Source: Cichorium intybus (taxonomy: Eukaryota > Streptophyta > Magnoliopsida > Asterales > Asteraceae). From it: DNA of 64,000 nucleotides. This document shows, one piece after another, positions 56,049 to 64,000 of the stretch (position 1 is the stretch's first letter; each line of letters opens with the position of its first letter). Below the pieces are notes generated by a model that did not search any database, was not told the origin of the DNA, and worked only from the letters and a program-made list of their open reading frames with translations. The translations under genes and the position numbers were made by a program. The stretch is taken from NCBI GenBank assembly GCA_023525715.1, contig CM042010.1, positions 80,911,894 through 80,975,893 on the forward strand. The letters are read 5' to 3'.

Positions 56049-57699
56049 TGTTACACCCCCGGTCGAGGCAGCGGAATACGCCGGGCTGTGCGACTTAGTT
56101 TATGGATCTCAAGCAATTGAATATACAGCCCAAGTAGAACGATAAACAAAAGGATAGTTGTATTTCATCTTGAAGTTTGAATACAGAGTTCTTACAGATA
56201 ATAATAGTAAAGTACATTAAATGCCTTAACAGATAGGTAGATATAACAAAATGGTAAACTAAGTTGCCTAATATCCGTGAACATTTCCATCTTCTAAAAG
56301 GCTAACTGATCTCCTGAGAATACATGTAGTTTTGAGGGTTAACACAAGGTTGGTGAGAGTTACTGGTTTTATGCTAAACATAGTAGTAATAATTTTATTA
56401 GATAACTAAAAGTATTTTCTTTGGAAGTAAACCCATACTTATAAATAATGTGTGAGTTTTTGAGAAACCATCAATGTTTATTGTGTGTCCTATAACCGAG
56501 CTATCCAACTAGAATGTACCCCCTACAACATTTCATGGACGTCGTAGTAATGAAAAAGATAAGTATCACCTACTTCGATTTGCCGTCGAGGTTGTAGCTA
56601 GCAACCGTAGGTGGGGGTGTCAACCCGTATAGATCTATACATATGTATCTCGCTCTGCTTAATTAACGGTTATAGTAGTGTAGGGTCTAAGTATTTCTAC
56701 TTAGTTATGAATATTGTCTCACTATCTAAGCCATTGATAAATGTAGGATAGACAAGTCTCACCCCAAAATGGTTTTTGTTATAAAAGCCCAGTATGTTGA
56801 TAAGTATATATGTAAAAAGTGTACAATACTCGCTTACTGAAAACATCTTATAAAGCTATAATAACATTTATAAAACTTCATATGAAATCGGTAAATGTTT
56901 GTATTGCACATGTATTCTCCCCCATAATATATAAAAACATAGACAAATGGGCCGTAACACTCACTTTTGAAGCATGAATTCAGCTTAGATTCGAGAATAA
57001 TCGCGTTCGAGAAACACCGCGAAATAACACCAACGAAGACTTAAGCGGCCAAGGGGCAAAGGGAGAGAGGAAGAAAGCTAGATGCTTGGTAAATTGGTGA
57101 AAATAAATGAAGAAGATGCATCGTATTTATAGGGTTGAAAATCACTATTCACGTCACTATTCACGAGGTAAGCGCTTACATAATCATTACGCTATTCTTT
57201 CCGATTTTATAATTAGTTTTATTTTCGAGACCGTAGAATTGTTGAGCCGAGTGCACTTATTCTAGAAACCCAAACAGATAATTTTTTCGAGTTGCAGAAC
57301 ACCGGGGAAACGCGTTTAAATATGTGTGTTCGTTTATCCGTAGTATCCGACGTTTGACTTTTATAAATATTTTTGCTAAAAATATTTCGAGTATAGAATC
57401 CAATAATAGACCATAGTCCGAGTCCAAAAATGTTCTCAGAATTTCCATATGAGGTACGCAAGTGACTCAACGGATTGAAACGGTTTATGTAGTTAAAGAA
57501 AATCAGTGTTACACTGGTTTGTTTTGGCTTGTTTTCTTATAACAGTCATAACTTTTGCATATGTGCTCAGTTTTGAACGTTATTTATATTTCCGGAATCA
57601 GGGAAACATGTACTCTGAGGTTAAAATGCTTGTTTTGTTTCACAAATGCTTAATACTTATTTTCAGTTTTTTAGACGTATGAACTAGGGTTTCAGTTTG
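56049..57699 (-). repeat. Partial LTR of another retrotransposon, split by copia-3
   Basis: The left boundary with the satellite is sharp: TGTTACACCCCCGG begins at 56049, which on the - strand is an LTR 3' end (...GGGGGTGTAACA). On the - strand a TATA box CTATAAATACG (+ strand 57124-57131 within it) precedes a CT-rich leader-like stretch, which supports - orientation. No coding domain is present. The other end lies beyond copia-3, outside the window, so I cannot tell a solo LTR from part of a full element. Family unknown; gypsy-like by its ends. Two overlapping short frames on the - strand (57219-57470) look spurious. Confidence 0.65.
57124..57131 (-). promoter_or_regulatory. Candidate TATA box in the partial LTR
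   Basis: TATAAATA on the - strand, within CCCTATAAATACGATG, followed by a CT-rich stretch like a transcribed leader. This is a motif match only. Confidence 0.45.
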
Positions 57700-58845
<1,146 letters not shown>

Positions 58846-58847
58846 AT

Positions 58848-58860
58848 TGGTATCAGAGCC
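58848..58860 (+). other. copia-3 primer binding site (initiator tRNA-Met)
   Basis: TGGTATCAGAGCC two bases after the LTR, the same as in copia-2. Confidence 0.92.
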
Positions 58861-60581
58861 ATGGCTATATTGCATGTTTAGATAATAAGTTTATTTGGAT
58901 AAACTTGGTTTTTGGAAGCCATGAATGTTTATCTTCTTGAATGAAAGTTTCATGCATGGCTTCTTTGGCAACATGCAAGTATATTATCTATGATTTTATG
59001 TAACCAACTATAATTTATATTTGCATGCATTTGGTTACATAATTGTTGCCTTATAAAAACAAAGTGTTGATTTTCTTATGATTTTATGTGATAAAATGGT
59101 GCATAAACAAGCCAAGGACCATGTGTTGCATGTTTTGTGTTTAAATTCGATATGGTTGTAATCTATTCTTTTATTCAAATGGTTTGTAATAATAATTAGT
59201 TATTTCCTTCTTATATTCATTTTGTAAGTATTAGAATAGTTGTATTTTATATCTTTCACAAAATGTAACAAGAGAAGGAGATAAAGACATAAGAAGATTG
59301 CACCCAACAACAACGATTTTTCCTGCATTCCTGCTGCCAATTTCGAATCTGTTTGGGGGCTCAAAAAAAATTCTTAACCTCATTCCATGGTGCCAAGAAA
59401 GGGTGGTTCAAGTCTTATTTGATGATACAAGAAGATTGGCAAAGTTGTAGCTAAATCGGAGATCATTTGGATGAGTTTTTGGTCACCTTTTTGTCCCTAG
59501 GTTTGGACTTGATATTTCATGTATGGCTCACATGAAATATCAAACTAGTTGGCTTGTGTTTATGCACCCATGCATGCATGTGATGATTGAATGTTTTATG
59601 ATTTTATGTTGTGGATGAAAATAAGATTTTGCATGCTAGACAACCTAGATAATTAAACATAATCATCAAGGAGTTTGTAATTTTCAAATTGACATATTTA
59701 AAACATAAGATGTAAAACAAATGGTTTTATTAAAAATGGGTTTTATTATAAAACCTATAAAGTCAAGTTTTTGAAAATAAATGAAACAAATAAAATGGAG
59801 ATTTTATGATTTCTTACAAACTCCACCCCTAAATAATAATGGTAATTATTTAGGATTAAAATTGGTTCTATTGTATGTGATCAAACTCAAACTTAATATT
59901 GGATATTAATTGTAATCTTGGCCACAATCAAAGAATTAATAAAATGGAGATTTTATGATTAAAGGAACCAATTGACAAAATAAGATTTTAATGGTACCAT
60001 GTTCATTGGATGCATGCAATCTACATGATACCATACGTTTTTCAAAATTAGAATTGTAAAACATACAAATCCCTTTCGAAATACGAATCAATGCCGTCCC
60101 TCTTAAAGACACTCATGTATCACTTGTATTTCCTTGTGGGATAAAGGATACCTAACCACTTGGAGTCTTCTTGTGATACAAGAGGTAGTTTTGCAATATT
60201 GATGGGATAAAGGACACATAACCATTAATAGTTGTCAAAACTACACGTCCGTTTAAGTCGGATGATTCGTTTGGAAATCTCTTGTGATAAAGGTCACCTA
60301 AGCATTAGAATTCCAAGGCATAGATGAGATCAAACATGCCAAACTTATAAATGTTATAATGGGATCCCATAAGTCTAGAAATTATATTTGGATATAATTG
60401 GTAAACTGTTACCTACCTTGTTGATTCGAATAGGCGGGATAAAGGACACCTAACCACTTATTCGTAATGCAACTTGGATTCTAGACCTTAATCAATTAAA
60501 GTTTATGAAACAAAAAGGGTTTTAATTATTAAGGACTTAATATCAAAAATTACTAAATTGAACCTTGTTAAAATTTTGTAG
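58861..60581 (+). other. copia-3 long untranslated leader
   Basis: About 1.7 kb, closely similar to 38733-40451, with small indels and no defensible ORF. The four copies of the GGGATAAAGGAYACCTAACC-like motif are kept near 60137, 60203, 60285 and 60434. Confidence 0.75.
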
Positions 60582-63110
60582 ATGGCACCAAACACGGCTC
60601 CAAACAAAACATCACTACGGTCTCTCCTTGAGGGAGAAAAACTAAACCACACCAACTTCTTAGATTGGTACCGTAGTGTGAGAATAGTTCTCAAACAACA
60701 AAAGAAAGAATATGTTCTCAATGAACCACTTCCTGAAGAGCCCCCTGCCATTCCTAAGCCCGCACACGATGCATGGCTTAAAAAGATGGATGACTCCATT
60801 GATGCATCATGTCTCATGTTGGCAACTATGATTCCTGACCTTCAGATGGATTTAGAGAATCATTCGGCCTATGACATGATTAATCAACTGAAGGAAATGT
60901 TCCAACAACTTGCAAGAACGGAAAGGTTCGAAACTGTTCGGGCTTTCCATGCTTGCAAGATGGAGGATGGACAGACGGTAAGCTCTTATGTGCTCAAAAT
61001 GAAGAGTCATATTGATCATTTGGCACGTCTTGGAGTTGTGATGCCCGAAGAGCTAGCAACGGATATGATCCTTAACTCCTTGACAAAGTCTTTTGATCCC
61101 TTTGTCATGAACTATAACATGAATGGTTTGAACAAGACTATCTCGGAATTGCATGGGATGCTAATTACCGCGGAAAAGAATCTGCCTAAGAAAACCACTC
61201 AAGTTCTCATGATCAAGGAAGGTGGCATAAAGAGAACTAGACCCGAACACCCCACCAACTCCAAGGGCAAGGGGAAGGCAAAGGTTGTCAAAGGAAAGGG
61301 CAAGAAAGTTGTCCAACCATCCCGTCCGCCCAAGAAGAAGGCAAAGGTTGCCAAGGAAGACGCGTGCTTCGAATGTGGCAAAGTTGGGCATTGGAAGAGA
61401 AATTGCCCTACCTATCTTGCGGAGTTGAAGAAGAAGAAGGCCGGTGAGGGCACTTCAGGTATCTATGTGATAGACCTAGAACTTTATAATTTATCTCCTA
61501 ACACATGGGTATTTGATACTGGTTGTGGAACTGACATTTGTAATATGTTGCAGGGGTTCAAAAGGAGTAGGCGACTGAAGGCAAACGAGGTAGTACTCCG
61601 GGTTGGAAACAGTGCAAGGGTTGCGGTGGATTCAATAGGAAATTTTGATTTGTTACTACCTAATGGCTTGTATTTGACATTAACGAATGTTTATTATGTT
61701 CCTAGCTTGACTAGGAATATTATTTCGGTTGCTAAGTTGAGACAATGTGGATTTGATCTTTCCTTTATGAATGATAATATTTGTGTTTACAGAAATAACG
61801 TATTCTATTTTGAGGCTAGGCCTTTAAATGGAATTTATAAAGTAAACCTTGATGAAAAGACTAACCATGGCTCTTTATACCACACTTTCACCAAGAGACC
61901 CAAATGTGATTTGAGTCAAATTTATCTATGGCATTGTCGACTTGGTCATATAAACAAGAATCGCATATCCCAACTTCAAAAGAGTGGACTTTTGAAGGCA
62001 AATGAGAATGACTCATTTGATATATGTGAATCTTGTTTACATGGCAAGATGACTAAAGCTCCTTTCTCGGGAACCAATGAAAGGGCAAAGGACTTGTTAG
62101 GAATCATACATATGGATGTATGTGGCCCTTTCAAGCCAATGACTAGATATGGTGAAAGATATTTCATCACCTTCACTGATGACTTTAGTCGTTTTGGTTA
62201 TGTTTATTTGATTAAACATAAACATGAGGCGTTTGAAATGTTCAAAACGTTTCAAAGTGAAGTGGAAAATCAACTCAACAAAACAATTAAAGTTCTTCGT
62301 TCTGATAGAGGAGATGAGTACTTAACTACAAACTTCATGGATCATCTTAAGAGTTGTGGAATTGTTTCACAACTTACTCCACCTGGAACACCACAACATA
62401 ATGGTGTATCTGAAAGGCGGAACCGAACACTATTGGATATGGTTCGATCCATGATGAGTAGAAGTACTCTACCTTTATCATTTTGGGGTTATGCTTTACA
62501 AACAGCTGCTCGCCTCCTAAACATGGCACCTACTAAGAAGGTAGATAAAACGCCTTATGAGATATCGCATGGAAGGGTTCCATCTTTATCCTATCTCAAG
62601 GTATGGGGTTGTGAAGCTTATGTTAGACAGGAAGCTTCAAACAAACTAGAACCCCGTTCAATCAAGTGTATCTTTGTAGGGTATCCGAAAGATTGTTTTG
62701 GATACTACTTCTACAATCCCATAGAGAATAAGATATTTATTTCTCGAAAAGCTGAATTCCTAGAAAACAAGTTTCTGATGGAAGAGGATAGTGGGAAGTT
62801 TGTGGAACTTGAAGAACTTCAGGAACCACAACCTGATACACAAGAAATTGGATCTAGCATTCAACAAGAAATTGTTGAACCTGAACAAACAGTTGATCAG
62901 GAACAAATTGTAACACAAGATGTTCGCAGATCTGGTAGGGTTCGATTTGAACCTGAAAGGTATGGTTACCTTATGATGGAAGAGGAATGTTATACGATAG
63001 ATTCTGATGACCCCATCAACTACCAGAGTGCAATGTCAGATCCTGAATCTGATAAATGGCTTGAAGCCATGAACACAGAGATGCAATCCATGCACGATAA
63101 CCAAGTATAG
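60582..63110 (+). pseudogene. copia-3 gag, protease, integrase and start of reverse transcriptase
   Basis: 842 codons. Gag (UBN2-type) at about 1-250 is intact here, with Q where copia-2 has a stop. The CCHC knuckle CFECGKVGHWKRNC is near 262, and protease WVFDTGCGTDICN near 312. Integrase has LWHCRLGHINKNR near 450, then HMDVCGPF, RSDRGDEY and NGVSERRNRT. The linker to reverse transcriptase follows, and TAG at 63108-63110 stands where copia-2 has Trp. HMDVCGPF replaces HTDVCGPF, and RGDEY replaces the family's RGGEY. The polyprotein continues in the same phase after the stop. Start as in copia-2. Confidence 0.93.
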
Positions 63111-64000
63111 GACTTGGTTAATCTTCCCACCAATTGTAAGACTGTTGGGAACAAATGGGTTTTCAAGAAGAAAACCGACGTGGATGGAAATGTTCACACT
63201 TTTAAGGCTAGACTTGTCGCTAAAGGATACTCACAAACTCATGGTATAGACTATGATGAGACCTTTTCACCAGTGGCAATGATCAAGTCAATTAGGATAC
63301 TTTTTGCCATAGCCGCATACTATGATTATGAGATATGGCAAATGGATGTCAAGACCGCTTTCCTTAATGGACACTTATTGGAAGATGTCTATATGGATCA
63401 ACCTGAAGGTTTTGTCGATCCTAAGCATCCAAACAAAGTGTGTAAGCTTAAAAGATCTATTTATGGATTGAAGCAAGCGTCTCGAACATAGAACATCCGC
63501 TTTGATGAAAAGATTACGAATTTTGGATTCATTAAAAATGAGGATGACTCCTGTGTTTACAAGAAAGCTAGTGGGAGCATAGTCATATTCCTAGTATTGT
63601 ATGTAGATGACATACTTCTATTTGGAAATGACATCCCAACCTTGAAAGGTGTCAAAACGTTCCTTGAGAACTGTTTCTCAATGAAGGACTTAGGAGAAGC
63701 TGCTTATGTATTAGGCATAAAGATCTATAGAGATAGATCTAAGAGACTTATCGGTCTAAGCCAAAGTGTATATATTGATAAAATCTTGAAAAGGTTCAAG
63801 ATGCAAGACTCCAAAAGAGGATTCTTGCCAATACCACATGGCACCATCCTAAGTAAGTCTCAGTGCCCAAGGACTAAGACTGAACTTGAAAGGATGAAAC
63901 ATGTCCCATATGCTTCGGCAATTGGGTCCATCATGTATGCCATGTTATGCATTAGGCCCGACGTCTCATGTGCCTTAAGTATGACTAGTAGGTATCAACA
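63111..64000 (+). pseudogene. copia-3 reverse transcriptase, continuing past the window end
   Basis: In phase with the preceding frame. KWVFKKKTDVDGN, LVAKGYSQTHGID and WQMDVKTAFLNG are followed by a second TAG at 63489-63491 (Trp in the sisters: SRTWNIRF). The reading then continues through the YVDDILLFG active site and LGIKIYRDRSKRL to the last base. The RNase H domain and 3' LTR are beyond the window. Without the two stops this would be a normal copia reverse transcriptase. Confidence 0.9.

Overview
This is plant nuclear DNA, most likely from a eudicot, and it is repeat-rich heterochromatin. No host gene is recognisable. The plant assignment rests on LTR retrotransposons primed by initiator tRNA-Met (TGGTATCAGAGCC primer sites), L1-type LINEs whose first ORF carries a DUF4283-like domain plus a CCHC knuckle and whose second ORF ends in a zf-RVT-type Cys/His domain, and a tRNA-derived SINE. 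I cannot name the species.

The substrate is a tandem satellite with a roughly 30-bp monomer (CCATAACCCATCACA followed by ACCCTTCATAATGGT and variants). About 15 kb survives, in pieces at 4567-4680, 17114-25658, 32570-35893, 36634-36724 and 52434-56048. Shared variants show larger repeating blocks of about 2.6 kb and about 7 kb. Two copies of one SINE lie at the same place in two successive blocks.

Three copies of one LINE family sit in the satellite, all on the + strand. LINE-1 (4681-17113) is split by a Ty3/gypsy element on the - strand (5531-10834, target duplication AGATA). LINE-2 (25659-32569) is uninterrupted. LINE-3 (36725-52433) is split by a complete Ty1/copia element (37652-46316, target duplication GATAA). 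Two more members of that copia family touch the window edges: copia-1 (1-4566, 3' part) and copia-3 (57700-64000, 5' part). Copia-3 lies inside an older LTR fragment (56049-57699, probably - strand). An unassigned 0.74-kb insert lies at about 35894-36633.

Order of events by nesting: satellite and its block duplications; then LINE insertions, whose unfilled paralogous sites survive elsewhere in the array; then gypsy and copia insertions into LINEs. The SINE predates at least the 2.6-kb duplication. Every coding element seen here has at least one stop codon or frameshift, so none looks autonomous, although two LTR elements have nearly identical LTR pairs. Encoded activities are gag, protease, integrase, reverse transcriptase and RNase H (LTR elements), and a nucleic-acid-binding ORF1 protein with an APE-type endonuclease/reverse transcriptase (LINEs).

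The observations most worth a second look are: all three LINE target duplications imply the same bottom-strand nick (TT/ATG), a motif present twice per satellite monomer; ORF1 and ORF2 of the LINE overlap by ATGA; the LINE 3' end carries two conserved hairpins; the copia LTRs share a perfect 13-14 bp inverted repeat; and an unfilled SINE site is visible.
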